DNA of 64,000 nt from Mesorhizobium sp. (GCA_019635735.1 JAHBYX010000002.1:186001-250000); one strand, 5' to 3'; shown: positions 28,933-38,936, counted from the first letter of the stretch. Numbers and translations: made by a program. Notes: a model not told the origin generated them from the sequence alone.

Positions 28933-29844
28933 TCAGGCAGCGTCCGGCAGGACACGCGCGGCCGGTGCGAAGACGGCGTCCGGTTCCGTCGCCATCCGGA
29001 TGGCGGTGTGCTCCTGCAGCGCAGCCGCGACCTCGGCCGGATCGCCGTCCAGTTGGTCGGGCGTGATCGGCCGGCCGATCGAGATCGCGAACTTCTGGCC
29101 CTTCTTGTTCAGAAGCTCGTGGAACAGCGTCATGTCGCGGATTTCTGTCGAGTGCTTCGACAGGAAATAGAACAGGCCGGAGTTCCGCGCCGAGATATGT
29201 GTGGGAATGACCGGATAGTTGTAACGGCGTGCCAGCGACACGACCGAGTTCTGCCACGGCCTTTCCGTCAACCTTCCTTCGTGCCAGTAGGCAAGACGGC
29301 CGGACGGGAAAAGCACCACCGCCCTGTTCTCGGCGAAGGCCCTCGCGGTCATCTCCAGCGTATCGCGCGACTTGCCATAGGACTTCTCGCCAGACCGCCA
29401 TTCCACCGGAATGATCATGTCCCTGAAACCCGGCGAAACCCGCAGGGCGTCCCGATTGGCGAAAATGGTCATGTCCGGACGCACCGCCTTCAACGTGTCG
29501 AAGATGGCGATGCCGTCGGCGATCCCGGTCGGGTGATTCGGCGCGAGGATGAAGCCGCCGGAACCCGGAAGGTTCGACATTCCCTTCAGCGTGATATCGA
29601 GCGACAGCAGGTTGCTGATCAACTCGAACGCACGCCAGCCGTCGAGCCGGGCGATCTGGTCCGCCATTGCAACCGCTTGCTTGTAATGAAGAAAACGAAC
29701 CAGCAGCGGCCTGATCAGCGGCCAGAGCGGGTGCTTGGAGATCAGTGTTGTACGTTCGGCGATCAGCTGGTCGATCACATGATCGCCGCCTGTCCGCAGC
29801 GCTTCGAGCCGGCCGGATAGAAGCCCGTAGTGGGAAGTCGTCAT
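28933..29844 (-). CDS. PlsC-superfamily acyltransferase
   Basis: A 303-residue protein with the acyltransferase HX4D motif in FILAPNHPTGIADG near residue 121, and a substrate motif FPSGRLAYWHEG near residue 201 in place of the usual PEGT. The N-terminus is helical and lacks a clear membrane anchor. It probably transfers acyl groups to a lysophospholipid or similar acceptor. It is distinct from the plsC gene at 12.6 kb and may be an accessory enzyme, for example for ornithine or other lipids; that is inference. GGAGGTAAC precedes the ATG. Confidence 0.78.
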   Translation of the reverse strand: MTTSHYGLLSGRLEALRTGGDHVIDQLIAERTTLISKHPLWPLIRPLLVRFLHYKQAVAMADQIARLDGWRAFELISNLLSLDITLKGMSNLPGSGGFILAPNHPTGIADGIAIFDTLKAVRPDMTIFANRDALRVSPGFRDMIIPVEWRSGEKSYGKSRDTLEMTARAFAENRAVVLFPSGRLAYWHEGRLTERPWQNSVVSLARRYNYPVIPTHISARNSGLFYFLSKHSTEIRDMTLFHELLNKKGQKFAISIGRPITPDQLDGDPAEVAAALQEHTAIRMATEPDAVFAPAARVLPDAA

Positions 29845-29950
29845 GTTACCTCCGGCTCTCGACGCCTCAGCTTCTCGCCGAGAACGGTGACGTGCGAATG
29901 ACGCAGGTGAAAAACGGCGGAAAAGCGGCTCTGTTCCGAGAATGTAATCC

Positions 29951-30508
29951 TCAGGTTGTGGAAGGAAGCCGCGCCAGTTCCTGTCCGATCGTCAGGCGCA
30001 GGACTTCGGCCAGTTCCCGCGCGGCGCGGTTTTCGGCGTCGCGCAGGGCGCGTATTGCGGCAAACTCCTGGCGGGGAATGTCGTAGGACGCGACCATCGA
30101 GCGCGTGCCCGCGGCGACCGGCTGGCCGGTCTTGTTGTCGATGATCCTGTAGCTGGCGGTCACTGTCACCTGGCCCGACGTCGGCTCGGTATCGATGGTC
30201 CGCTGAACCGTCGCGGTGCTGGTGCTCACCGACGAGACCGACGGCTCGAACGTATAGGCGGCATCGGCAGGCTCGTTGCCGCCGCCGGTCAGGAGGAAGA
30301 CGAGATGGTTGCGCACCTCGAGCCCGACGCGGGTCGTCGCCGGCTTGACGAGGATCGACGGCCGCGCCGCGTTGCCGGCGAGCGCGCCGGTCTGCAGGCC
30401 CGCATCGCTGTAGAGCGGACGCGCCGTGCAGGCCGATATCACGGCAAGACCCGCCAGGGCGGCCAGTCCCCGCATCGCGCGCCGCCGGTTCATCTCAGGC
30501 GACGACAT
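29951..30508 (-). CDS. lptE: LPS assembly lipoprotein LptE
   Basis: A 185-residue outer-membrane lipoprotein precursor with lipobox VISAC near residue 27 and the LptE-like [10 protein letters not shown] just after it. The C-terminal helix [28 protein letters not shown] is typical. It plugs the LptD barrel that inserts LPS. AAAGGA supports the start at 30508, which overlaps the leuS end by 14 bases; an internal ATG at 30493 is less well placed. leuS-lptE is a conserved pair. Confidence 0.88.
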   Translation of the reverse strand: MSSPEMNRRRAMRGLAALAGLAVISACTARPLYSDAGLQTGALAGNAARPSILVKPATTRVGLEVRNHLVFLLTGGGNEPADAAYTFEPSVSSVSTSTATVQRTIDTEPTSGQVTVTASYRIIDNKTGQPVAAGTRSMVASYDIPRQEFAAIRALRDAENRAARELAEVLRLTIGQELARLPSTT

Positions 30509-33128
30509 TGACGATCCTTTGCGGCACTACGATCACCTTGCGCGGCGCCTTTCCTTCCAGAGCCTTCTGGACGAAGTCAAGCGCGAGCGCGGCCTGTTCG
30601 ACGGCAGCTTGATCTGCGTCGCGGGCGATTGTCAAATCACCACGCTTCTTGCCGTTGATCTGCACCGGCAGCACGATCTCGTTGTCGACGGTGAGCGCCG
30701 GATCGTATTTGGGCCAGAGGCGCTGCGCCGCCATACCCTCGCCGCCGATCGCCTGCCAGCACTCCTCCGCCAGATGCGGGGTCATCGGCGCGATCATGGC
30801 GATCAGGAACTCGACCGCCTGGCGCACCGCGCCTGCCATCGGCGCGTCGGCCTTGCCGGCCGCCAGCTCCGCGACCGGGCCCTGCAGCGTGTTCGTGAGC
30901 TCGTAGAGCCGCGCGACGGCCTTGTTGAAGCCCAGCCGCCCGATCTCCTCGCCCACCGCCTTCAGCGTCTTGTGAGCCACCTTCGACAGCTCGCCGGCGG
31001 CCCCCTCGCGGGCAGCCTCGGGAGCCGTTTTCGACAGTTCGTCCGCCGCCTCGGCCACCAGACGCCAGACGCGCTGCACGAAGCGGTGCGCGCCCTCGAC
31101 GCCGGCCTCGGTCCAGATCACGTCGCGCTCGGGCGGCGAATCCGACAGCATGAACCAGCGCGCCGTGTCGGCGCCATAGGTGGCGATGATGTCGTCGGGG
31201 TCGACTACGTTCTTCTTCGACTTCGACATCTTCTCGATCGAGCCGATCTCGATCGGCGAACCGTCGGCGGCGAGTGCTGCGCTGCGCCTGCCGTCGATCT
31301 CGGCGATCCTGACCTCCGCGGGCGTGACCCAGCCTTGCGGCCCCTTGTAGGTCTCGTGCACCACCATGCCCTGCGTGAACAGGCCCTCGAACGGCTCCTC
31401 GACCGCGTTCAGGTGCCCCGTCGCCTTCATCGCCCTGGCAAAGAAGCGAGAATACAAGAGATGCAGGATCGCGTGCTCGATACCGCCGATATACTGGTTG
31501 ACCGGCAGCCACCCATTCGGCCCGTCGACATGCGCGAGGTCCGTCGGCCGCTCCTCGTTCCACGGGTCGGTGAAGCGGGCGAAATACCAGGACGAATCGA
31601 CGAACGTATCCATCGTGTCCGTGTCGCGCCGCGCCGCCTTGCCGCATTTCGGGCAGTTGGCGTGCTTCCACGTCGGATGGTGGTCGAGCGGATTGCCCGG
31701 CCTGTCGAACGACACGTCGTCGGGCAGCAGCACCGGCAGCTGGTCGTCCGGCACCGGCACCGCGCCGCAATCGTCGCAGTGGATCACCGGGATCGGGCAG
31801 CCCCAGTAGCGCTGGCGCGAGATCAGCCAGTCGCGCAGGCGGAACTGCACCTTGCGCTCGCCCTGCGGCCGGTTGCCGACCGTCACGCCCGACAGCCGCG
31901 TCGCCACCTCGTCGAAGGCGTCCTTCGGCGCCATGCCGTCGAGGAATCGCGAATTGATCATCACGCCGTCGTCGACATAAGCCTCGTCGGCAATGGCGAA
32001 GGTCGCGGCATCCGCGTCCTTCGGCATCACCACCGGCACCACCGGCAGGTCGTATTTGCGCGCGAAGTCGAGGTCGCGCTGGTCGCCCGACGGGCAGCCG
32101 AAGATCGCGCCGGTGCCGTAGTCCATGAGCACGAAGTTCGCGACATAGACCGGCAGCGTCCACGACGAATCGAACGGATGCACCACGCGCACGCCGGTGT
32201 CGAAGCCCATCTTCTCCGCGGTCTCGATCTCGGCAGCGGACGTGCCGCCCTTCTTGATCTCCTCGATGAAGCTCCTCAGCGCCGGGTTCTTCGCGGCCGC
32301 CGCCTTCGCCATCGGATGGTCGGCCGCGATCGCCATGAAGGAGGCGCCGAAGATCGTGTCCGGACGCGTCGTATAGACCTCCAGCTCGGTCTCGCCGGCC
32401 GGTGCCGTGCCCTCGGCCACCTTCCAGCGCAGCAGCAGGCCTTCCGAGCGGCCGATCCAGTTCGACTGCATCAGCTTGACCTTGTCCGGCCAGCGGTCGA
32501 GCGTCTCCAGCCCGTCCAGCAGCTGCTGCGACATCGATGTGATCTTGAAGAACCACTGCGTCAGGTCGCGCTGCTCGACCGGCGCACCCGAGCGCCAGCC
32601 CTTGCCGTCGATCACCTGCTCGTTGGCGAGCACCGTCATGTCGACCGGATCCCAGTTGACCTTGGCCGACTTGCGCTCGGCCAGCCCCGCCTTCCAGAAG
32701 TCCAGGAACATCTTCTGCTGGTGCCTGTAGTAGGACGGGTCGCAGGTCGCGATCTCGCGCGCCCAGTCGAGCGACAGGCCCATCGTCTTCAACTGGCCCT
32801 TCATCGTCTCGATGTTGGCATAGGTCCAGGTGCGCGGATTGACCTTGTTGTCGCGCGCCGCGTTCTCCGCCGGCAGGCCGAACGCGTCCCACCCCATCGG
32901 GTGCAGCACGTTGTAGCCCATGGCGCGCCGCCACCGCGCCACCACGTCGCCCATCGTGTAGTTGCGCACGTGGCCCATATGGATGCGGCCCGACGGATAG
33001 GGGAACATCTCCAGCACGTAGTATTTCGGGCGCGGATCGTCGTTCCTCGTTTCGAAGAGCTTCGCGTCGTCCCATGCCTTGCGCCATTTCGGCTCGGCGG
33101 TGCGGGGATTGTATCGTTCGGTTGCCAT
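30495..33128 (-). CDS. leuS: leucyl-tRNA synthetase
   Basis: An 877-residue class I aminoacyl-tRNA synthetase. The HIGH-type motif is [15 protein letters not shown] near residue 45, the editing domain holds the [11 protein letters not shown] threonine-rich motif near 255, a zinc-like CPKCG lies near 480, and [13 protein letters not shown] near 640 is the KMSKS loop. It attaches leucine to tRNA-Leu and edits mischarged products. Full length. It is divergent from yggS across a repeat element. Confidence 0.98.
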   Translation of the reverse strand: MATERYNPRTAEPKWRKAWDDAKLFETRNDDPRPKYYVLEMFPYPSGRIHMGHVRNYTMGDVVARWRRAMGYNVLHPMGWDAFGLPAENAARDNKVNPRTWTYANIETMKGQLKTMGLSLDWAREIATCDPSYYRHQQKMFLDFWKAGLAERKSAKVNWDPVDMTVLANEQVIDGKGWRSGAPVEQRDLTQWFFKITSMSQQLLDGLETLDRWPDKVKLMQSNWIGRSEGLLLRWKVAEGTAPAGETELEVYTTRPDTIFGASFMAIAADHPMAKAAAAKNPALRSFIEEIKKGGTSAAEIETAEKMGFDTGVRVVHPFDSSWTLPVYVANFVLMDYGTGAIFGCPSGDQRDLDFARKYDLPVVPVVMPKDADAATFAIADEAYVDDGVMINSRFLDGMAPKDAFDEVATRLSGVTVGNRPQGERKVQFRLRDWLISRQRYWGCPIPVIHCDDCGAVPVPDDQLPVLLPDDVSFDRPGNPLDHHPTWKHANCPKCGKAARRDTDTMDTFVDSSWYFARFTDPWNEERPTDLAHVDGPNGWLPVNQYIGGIEHAILHLLYSRFFARAMKATGHLNAVEEPFEGLFTQGMVVHETYKGPQGWVTPAEVRIAEIDGRRSAALAADGSPIEIGSIEKMSKSKKNVVDPDDIIATYGADTARWFMLSDSPPERDVIWTEAGVEGAHRFVQRVWRLVAEAADELSKTAPEAAREGAAGELSKVAHKTLKAVGEEIGRLGFNKAVARLYELTNTLQGPVAELAAGKADAPMAGAVRQAVEFLIAMIAPMTPHLAEECWQAIGGEGMAAQRLWPKYDPALTVDNEIVLPVQINGKKRGDLTIARDADQAAVEQAALALDFVQKALEGKAPRKVIVVPQRIVNVVA

Positions 33129-33257
33129 CGGGGATTATTTCACACAAAGAAGCGTCGCGGCGGACCTTCACCACGGTTTGCCGGCGGAATCAATAAGAGA
33201 CGACCGTTCGGTGGAGGCTGCCGCAGATGGAGCTTGGGCCGCACGCCCTTCCAGACT

Positions 33258-33381
33258 GCCGTCGTCCTCGGGCTTGTCCCGAGGATCTGCCGCCCTGCGA
33301 CGTCAATCCACGACAGGACTCGATCGCATGAAACACCCATCAACCCCGGCAGATCCTCGGGACAAGCCCGAGGATGACGGC
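33258..33381. repeat. composite inverted repeat family A, copy 1
   Basis: A 35-base left arm (33258-33292) and a 35-base right arm (33347-33381) are reverse complements at 34 of 35 positions, around a 54-base spacer. Each arm is itself a hairpin, with CCTCGGG and CCCGAGG around CTTGT. Related elements lie at 44984-45094 and 59631-59742. The yggS start codon is inside the spacer and the right arm is translated. Confidence 0.9.
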
Positions 33382-34062
33382 GCGGTCGGAGGGTACGACA
33401 AGCCGGACGCCGCCGCCAACCTCCTCGACGTCCGCGGCCGCATCGCCGCCGCCGAGAGGGCCGCGCAGCGCCCCGCCGGTTCGGTCACACTCGTGGCAGT
33501 CTCCAAGACCTTCGAGGCCGACGCCATTCGCCCCGTCATCCTCGCCGGCCAGCGCGTCTTCGGCGAGAACCGCGTGCAGGAGGCGCAGGCGAAATGGCCG
33601 GTGCTACGCGAAGAGTTTCCCGACCTCGAACTCCACCTCATCGGCCCGCTCCAGTCCAACAAAGCGAAGGAAGCTGTCGCCCTGTTCGACGTTATCGAGA
33701 CGGTCGACCGCGAGAAGATCGCCGCCGAACTGGCGAAGGAAGGCGCAAAGCAGGACCGTCGCCTGCGCTTCTACGTGCAGGTCAATATCGGCCTGGAGCC
33801 GCAGAAGGCAGGCATCGACCCGCGTGAGGCCGCCGCCTTCGCCGCCCGCTGCCGCGACGTCCACGGGCTCGCCGTCGAAGGCCTGATGTGCATCCCCCCG
33901 GCCGACGAGAATCCCGGCCCGCATTTCGCCTTGCTGGCAAAAATCGCCGCGGAGGCGGGAGTGGAAAAACTCTCCATGGGCATGTCCGGCGACTACGAGA
34001 CCGCCATCGCCTTCGGCGCCACCAGCGTCCGCGTCGGCAGCGCGATTTTCGGGACGAGGTAG
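33328..34062 (+). CDS. yggS: YggS-family PLP homeostasis protein
   Basis: A 244-residue PLP-binding TIM-barrel protein (PLPBP/COG0325). The PLP lysine is in LVAVSKTFEADAI near residue 55, followed by FGENRVQEAQAK and a C-terminal LSMGMSGDYETAIAFGATSVRVGSAIFG. It maintains free pyridoxal phosphate balance. The only in-frame start before the conserved domain is ATG 33328, inside a repeat element, so about 18 N-terminal residues (DPRDKPEDDGAV and neighbours) are encoded by repeat sequence. The longer open frame upstream is antisense to leuS and unlikely to be coding. Confidence 0.9.
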   Translation: MKHPSTPADPRDKPEDDGAVGGYDKPDAAANLLDVRGRIAAAERAAQRPAGSVTLVAVSKTFEADAIRPVILAGQRVFGENRVQEAQAKWPVLREEFPDLELHLIGPLQSNKAKEAVALFDVIETVDREKIAAELAKEGAKQDRRLRFYVQVNIGLEPQKAGIDPREAAAFAARCRDVHGLAVEGLMCIPPADENPGPHFALLAKIAAEAGVEKLSMGMSGDYETAIAFGATSVRVGSAIFGTR

Positions 34063-34082
34063 CGCGAAATTTTCGCGCCCCT

Positions 34083-35126
34083 TCACCCCGCCGTCAGCAC
34101 GACCTTGACGCTTTGGCTGCGGTCGAGCGCCAGCCGGAACGCGTCGGGCGCGTCGCTGAGCGGACGCTGCGCCGTCACCAGCCGCATCACGTCGATCTCC
34201 CCCGAGACGATCAGCTCGACCGCGCGATAAAACTCCTCGCCGAAGCGGAACGAGCCCCTGACGTCGAGTTCCTTGGCCATGATCGCATTTGCCGGCACGG
34301 CGATGTCGCCGCCCGGCAGGTTGCCCACTTGCACGACCGTGCCGCCCCGCCTCACCGCCCGGATCGCCGACCCGAGGCCCGCGGCCGTGCCCGAGACTTC
34401 CAGCGCGACGTCGATCGGTGCCGACGCCGCGATCTTGCGCAGGGCCGAATCTCCGTCCGACACGTCGATCACGCCGTCGGCTCCGAGCGTCTGCGCGAAG
34501 GCGAGCGGCGCGGCCGCCACGTCGATGACCGTGATCCTCGCTGCCCCCGCCAGCCGCACGGCGAGCATGCACAGAAGGCCGATCGGCCCCGCGCCGCACA
34601 ACGCGACATGGCGGCCCGCGACGTCGCCCGCGCGTGCTACTGCGTGCAGGGCCACCGCCAGCGGCTCGGCCAGCGCAGCGGCGGCGAGCGGCAGGCTGGC
34701 CGGCACCTTGACGCATTGCGCCGCCGCCGCGTCGAACAGGCTGGCGAACCCGCCCTGCATGTGCGGCGTCTTCGAGGCCGAGCCCATGAAATAGATGTTT
34801 TCGCAAAGGTTCGGCCGGCCCTCGCGGCAGGCGCGGCAATGGCCGCACCAGCGCGACGGATTCACCGCCACGTGGTCGCCGCGCGCCAGTCCCGCGACCT
34901 CTTCGCCGACATCCTCCACGATCCCCGCCACCTCATGCCCCAGCACCAGCGGCGAGGTGACGACAAAATCGCCGGTCCGCGCATGACGGAAATAGTGCAG
35001 GTCCGAACCGCATATGCCGCCGGCGCCGAATCGGACACGCACGATGCCTGGATCCAATGGCCCCAGGTCGCGTTCCACAACCCGCAGGTCCTCGGGGCCG
35101 AACAGCGTGGCGGCATAGGCATTCAT
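34083..35126 (-). CDS. zinc-dependent alcohol dehydrogenase, L-idonate 5-dehydrogenase-like
   Basis: A 347-residue medium-chain dehydrogenase. Catalytic zinc ligands lie in GICGSDLHYF and LGHEVAGIV, the structural zinc loop is CGHCRACREGRPNLC near residues 92-106, and the Rossmann motif is LCGAGPIGLLCML near 172. NAD(P)-dependent oxidation of a polyol or aldonate such as L-idonate is the most likely role, from family resemblance and linkage to a TRAP transporter. Its ATG overlaps the dctM stop by four bases (ATGA), so it is translationally coupled to the transporter. Confidence 0.85.
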   Translation of the reverse strand: MNAYAATLFGPEDLRVVERDLGPLDPGIVRVRFGAGGICGSDLHYFRHARTGDFVVTSPLVLGHEVAGIVEDVGEEVAGLARGDHVAVNPSRWCGHCRACREGRPNLCENIYFMGSASKTPHMQGGFASLFDAAAAQCVKVPASLPLAAAALAEPLAVALHAVARAGDVAGRHVALCGAGPIGLLCMLAVRLAGAARITVIDVAAAPLAFAQTLGADGVIDVSDGDSALRKIAASAPIDVALEVSGTAAGLGSAIRAVRRGGTVVQVGNLPGGDIAVPANAIMAKELDVRGSFRFGEEFYRAVELIVSGEIDVMRLVTAQRPLSDAPDAFRLALDRSQSVKVVLTAG

Positions 35127-36529
35127 TTTATCAGGCCGAGTTGGGTGGGCAGCCACAGCGTCACCGCCGGCACGAAGGTGATGATCGCGAGCGCGATGAA
35201 CAGCGGCACCAGCCAGGGCAGGATGGCGATCGTCGTCCGTTCGATCGAGAGTTTCGAGATACGCGACAGCACGAAGAGGATCATGCCCACGGGCGGCGTG
35301 AGCAGGCCGATCATCAGGTTGAGCGTGATGATCAGCCCGAGATGCACCGGGTCGATGCCGTAGCGCGCCGCGATCGGGATCAGGATCGGCACCAGGATCG
35401 TGATCGCCGCGATCGTGTCGAGGAAGCAGCCGACGACCAGGAGCAGGATGTTGACGATGATCAGGAATGTCCACCAGTTGTCGGTCAGCGCGAACATGAA
35501 ATTGGCGAACACCGCCGCCGCCTGACTCACTGTCAGCAGCCAGGCGAAGATCGAGGCCGCCGTGACGATGAACAGCACCGAAGCCGTCGTCTCGATCGTC
35601 TCGAAGCTCGCCTTGGCGAGCGTCCTCAGCGTCATCGTGCGGTAGCGAACGAGGCCCAGGAACAGCGACCAGATGACCGCGGCCACCGCCGCCTCAGTCG
35701 GCGTGAACCAGCCCATGGTCATGCCGCCGATGAGGATGATGGGCGTCATCAGCGCCATGACGGCGGAGAAGTCGTAATACCAGTCGAGCGCGACCAGCAC
35801 GGCAAGGCCCAGCAGCACCGAGACGTTGATCGACAGTCCCGCCGCGTGCAGCAGATAGACCCCGACCGGGAAGGCGAAGACGATGACGATTTCGAGCGCC
35901 GCCGCGCCCAGGCGCCGCAGCTCGAACGGCGTGTCGGATCCCCAACCCTTGCGGTAGGCGAAGATCGCCACCGTCACCATCATCAGCGCCGTCATGACGA
36001 TGCCGGGCAGGATGCCGGCCATGAACAGCGCACCGATCGAGACGTTCGCCATCATGCCGTAGATCACGAAGGGCAGCGACGGCGGGAAGATCGGACCGAG
36101 CGTCGCCGAAGCGGCCGTCACGCCGACGGCTGCCTCCATCGGATAGCCGTGGTCCTTCATCGCCTTGATCTCGATCGTGCCGATGCCCGCCGCGTCCGCC
36201 AGCGCCGTGCCCGACATGCCGGAAAAGACGACCGAACCGATGATATTGACCTGCGCCAGTCCGCCCCGCATCCAGCCGACCAGCGCCAGCGCGAAGGCGT
36301 AGATGCGGCCGGTCACGCCGGCGATGTTCATCAGGTTGCCGGCGAGCACGAAGAAGGGAACGGCCAGCAGCGGGAAGCTCTCGACGCCCGCGATCATGCG
36401 CTGCGCGGCGATGATGTCGGGCGCCACGCCGTAGATGACGAGGTAGAGCAGCGAGGATGTGGCAAGCGACACCGCCACCGGGGCGCCGACAAGCATGAGA
36501 AGAAGGAAGGAGCCGATGAGAACCAGCAT
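35123..36529 (-). CDS. dctM: TRAP transporter large permease (DctM)
   Basis: A 468-residue, roughly 12-helix membrane protein, the ion-coupled translocating subunit of a TRAP uptake system. Typical DctM segments are visible: PFFVLAGNLMNIAGVTGRIYAFA, SGMSGTALADAAGIGTIEIKAM, PPSLPFVIYGMMANVSIGALFMAGILPG and the C-terminal GLLTPPVGMILFVLS. It sits between dctQ (3-base gap) and the dehydrogenase (4-base overlap). Confidence 0.95.
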   Translation of the reverse strand: MLVLIGSFLLLMLVGAPVAVSLATSSLLYLVIYGVAPDIIAAQRMIAGVESFPLLAVPFFVLAGNLMNIAGVTGRIYAFALALVGWMRGGLAQVNIIGSVVFSGMSGTALADAAGIGTIEIKAMKDHGYPMEAAVGVTAASATLGPIFPPSLPFVIYGMMANVSIGALFMAGILPGIVMTALMMVTVAIFAYRKGWGSDTPFELRRLGAAALEIVIVFAFPVGVYLLHAAGLSINVSVLLGLAVLVALDWYYDFSAVMALMTPIILIGGMTMGWFTPTEAAVAAVIWSLFLGLVRYRTMTLRTLAKASFETIETTASVLFIVTAASIFAWLLTVSQAAAVFANFMFALTDNWWTFLIIVNILLLVVGCFLDTIAAITILVPILIPIAARYGIDPVHLGLIITLNLMIGLLTPPVGMILFVLSRISKLSIERTTIAILPWLVPLFIALAIITFVPAVTLWLPTQLGLIK

Positions 36530-36532
36530 GGA

Positions 36533-37105
36533 TCAGGCTCCGGACACGGGCTTGTCGTCCTCGTCGAGGCGGGGGCCGCCGCCGCGGCGCCAGTCCGTCA
36601 CGAAGACCTGTATGGCGCGGATCAGCATCAGCGCGAAGGCCGCCAGCACCGCATAGAAGACGATTCCGCGCGGCAGGTTGACCGTGACCATGCGCTCGTT
36701 ACCGACGATGGCGACGTAGCGCCAGAACAGCCATGTCATGTAGGCGAAGAAGCCGATCGTCACGAGATCGACGACGAGCGCCAGCCAGCGCCCGGCGGTT
36801 CGAGGCAGGATCCGGTAGATGAAGTCGACCCGGATGTGGCGCGACAGGCGCACGCACATGGCGGAGCCCAGGAAGACCGTGACGATCAGGCAGTTGATCG
36901 CGATCTCCTCGGTCCAGGCCAGGCTGTTGTTCAACACGTAGCGGGTGAAGAACTGCAGGATGACGCAGACCGACATGCCCCAGAACGCCACCATCGTGAA
37001 CCAGTCCTCGACCGCATGCATCGAGAGATCGACCGGTTGCGCCTCCTCCTCGAAAGCCTGCGCGATCTCCTCGACGGTCACCTGTGTATGATGCTCTTCG
37101 GCCAT
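36533..37105 (-). CDS. dctQ: TRAP transporter small permease (DctQ)
   Basis: A 190-residue protein with four membrane helices (about residues 38-60, 70-92, 108-130 and 145-168) after a ~35-residue acidic cytoplasmic N-terminus. The motif LAWTEEIAINCLIVTVFLGSAMCVRLSRHIRVDF is the DctQ signature. It forms the membrane complex with DctM. Confidence 0.92.
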   Translation of the reverse strand: MAEEHHTQVTVEEIAQAFEEEAQPVDLSMHAVEDWFTMVAFWGMSVCVILQFFTRYVLNNSLAWTEEIAINCLIVTVFLGSAMCVRLSRHIRVDFIYRILPRTAGRWLALVVDLVTIGFFAYMTWLFWRYVAIVGNERMVTVNLPRGIVFYAVLAAFALMLIRAIQVFVTDWRRGGGPRLDEDDKPVSGA

Positions 37106-37181
37106 TCGTTCCGTCTCGGCTGGGGGCTGCGCGCTGGGCGGAACCGGCCGGGCATCGCGCGACGCCCGGCCGGATGCGGGA

Positions 37182-38156
37182 CTACTTGATCGCCTGGATC
37201 GCGTCCCAGTCGGCCTTCTCGTAGCCGAACTCCTCGAAGGTGGCCTTCTCCATCACCGCCTTCTTGAACGTGTCGAGATCGGGCTCGACGACCGTCAGGC
37301 CCTTGTCCTTGAACTCCTGCACGAGCTGCTTTTCGCGCGCGACGATTTTCTCGGTCGCCCGCGCGGCGGCTTCCTGCATCACGTCGGTGAAGATCTGCTT
37401 GTCCTCGTCCGACAGCGATGCCCAGCGCGACTTCGACACGATCGTGTTGAGATGATCGACGATGTGGCCCGTCAGGTTGATATGGGTCTGCACTTCGTAG
37501 AACTTCTTGGCCTCGATCGTGGTGAGCGGGTTCTCCTGCGCCTCGACCGTGCCGTTCTGCAGCGCCAGATAGACCTCGGCGAAGGCGATCGGGGCGGTAT
37601 TGGCGCCGCATGATCTCGGCATCGCGAGATAGGCCGGCACGTCCGGCACGCGCATCTTCAGGCCGGCCATGTCCTCACACTTGGCCAGCGGCTTGTTCGC
37701 CGTCGAGTGACGGGTGCCATAGTAGGTCGTCGCCGTGATGTGGTGGCCGGAGGCCTCTTCGTAGCCCTGGGTCAGCGTCTTGTAGATGTCGCTCTTGGCA
37801 TAGGCGAGCAGGTGGTCCGCATCCCGGAACGTATAGGGGTAATAGGTGACGCCGATCCGGGCGAAGGAACGCGCCGCGAAGCTCGAGCCCGAGATGATGA
37901 TGTCGACCGTACCCAGCGTCAGTCCCTGGTTGATGTCGCTTTCCTTGCCGAGCTGCGAGGCAGGAAACACGTCGATCGTGTAGCGTCCATCGGTGCGCTT
38001 CTTGATTTCCTCGGCCGCCCAGACGGATTCCGTGTGGAAGGGTTCAGACGTTTCATAGACATGCGCCCATTTCAGCGCCGTCTGGGCAAGCGCCGCCGGC
38101 ATGGTCAGCGCCAGCGCCGCCACGGCGCCGAGCATCGTCACTACTCTCGATTTCAT
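37182..38156 (-). CDS. dctP: TRAP transporter solute-binding protein (DctP)
   Basis: A 324-residue periplasmic receptor with a signal peptide ending ALAQ. DctP-family motifs include WAAEEIKKRTDGRYTIDVFPASQLGKE, LKMRVPDVPAYLAMPRSCGANTAPIAFAEVYLALQNGTVEAQENP (with the substrate-carboxylate arginine in KMRVP) and TGHIVDH. Related receptors bind sugar acids or C4 acids. The dehydrogenase partner favours a hexonate-type substrate, by inference. It is the first transporter gene, 39 bases after the GntR gene. Confidence 0.93.
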   Translation of the reverse strand: MKSRVVTMLGAVAALALTMPAALAQTALKWAHVYETSEPFHTESVWAAEEIKKRTDGRYTIDVFPASQLGKESDINQGLTLGTVDIIISGSSFAARSFARIGVTYYPYTFRDADHLLAYAKSDIYKTLTQGYEEASGHHITATTYYGTRHSTANKPLAKCEDMAGLKMRVPDVPAYLAMPRSCGANTAPIAFAEVYLALQNGTVEAQENPLTTIEAKKFYEVQTHINLTGHIVDHLNTIVSKSRWASLSDEDKQIFTDVMQEAAARATEKIVAREKQLVQEFKDKGLTVVEPDLDTFKKAVMEKATFEEFGYEKADWDAIQAIK

Positions 38157-38195
38157 CGTTTCCTCCTGTTTTGATCTTGTGATGGATGAGGGCGC

Positions 38196-38936
38196 CTAGC
38201 GCGCCCCGGCTTCCTCCTTCGCCGGGGCGCCCTGCCGGCCGGCCGGCGCGGCAAAGCTTTCGGAAAAGCGGTCCTGCGACTTGCGCAGATGATCGTTCAT
38301 GGCGGCCCGTGCCCGGGCCGGATCGCGCTCCGCGATCGCATCACGTACCGCGCGATGCTCCGCCATCGCCTCGCGCCAGGACGACGAGTTTTCGAAGTAG
38401 CTCGACAGCCGCGCGAAGAACGGCGTCATGCGCTGGTCGAACAGCTCGCCGACCACGCGCACGAGAACCGCATTGCCGAGGATCGAGGCGATGGCGGTGT
38501 GGAAATCCCGATCGTGCGCGATGGTCGTCTGGCTGGGGTGCGTGTCCTGCGACATGCGCGCGAGCGCCGCGTCGAGAGCGGCGATGTCGTCGGGCCCGGC
38601 GAGCCGCGCGGCCTCCTCCGCGATCGCGCTCTCGATGAACTGCCTGGCCCGCAACAGTTCGAACGGGCCCTCCCCGGTCGCAGGCGCGGCCGGGATGCGC
38701 GGAGGCTGGGCGACATAGATCCCCGACCCGACCTTGATGCGCACCCGTCCCTCAACCTCGAGGGCAATCAGCGCCTCGCGGATCGTCGGCCGCGAAATCC
38801 CCATGCGCTCGGCGAGCTCGCGCTCCGGCGGCAGCCGGTCGCCGACCGCGAATTCGCCCGCGTCGAACAGGTGGCGCAACTGGTCCGCGACCTGCCGGTA
38901 GAGCCGGTGCGGCGGCGTGATCGTCTCAAACGGCAT
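38196..38936 (-). CDS. GntR/FadR-family regulator of the TRAP operon
   Basis: A 246-residue regulator with an N-terminal winged helix (LPPERELAERMGISRPTIREALIALEVEGRV, about residues 34-65) and a C-terminal all-helical FCD ligand domain with metal-type residues DRDFHTAIA near 143 and EHRAVRDAI near 193. FadR/UxuR-type regulators sense carboxylate sugars or acids. It is on the same strand upstream of dctP and probably co-transcribed; a fitting operator lies 48 bases before its start, suggesting autoregulation of the whole operon. Confidence 0.88.
   Translation of the reverse strand: MPFETITPPHRLYRQVADQLRHLFDAGEFAVGDRLPPERELAERMGISRPTIREALIALEVEGRVRIKVGSGIYVAQPPRIPAAPATGEGPFELLRARQFIESAIAEEAARLAGPDDIAALDAALARMSQDTHPSQTTIAHDRDFHTAIASILGNAVLVRVVGELFDQRMTPFFARLSSYFENSSSWREAMAEHRAVRDAIAERDPARARAAMNDHLRKSQDRFSESFAAPAGRQGAPAKEEAGAR

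Noticed and set aside
33079..33327. Upstream in-frame extension of yggS
   Set aside because: It overlaps the leuS start and the left repeat arm, with no family similarity.
30426..33377. A 983-codon open frame antisense to leuS
   Set aside because: leuS is unmistakable on the other strand; this frame has shadow composition and no motifs.
33258..33381. Repeats considered as a CRISPR array
   Set aside because: Only two inverted arms per locus, with no regular direct repeats or cas genes.
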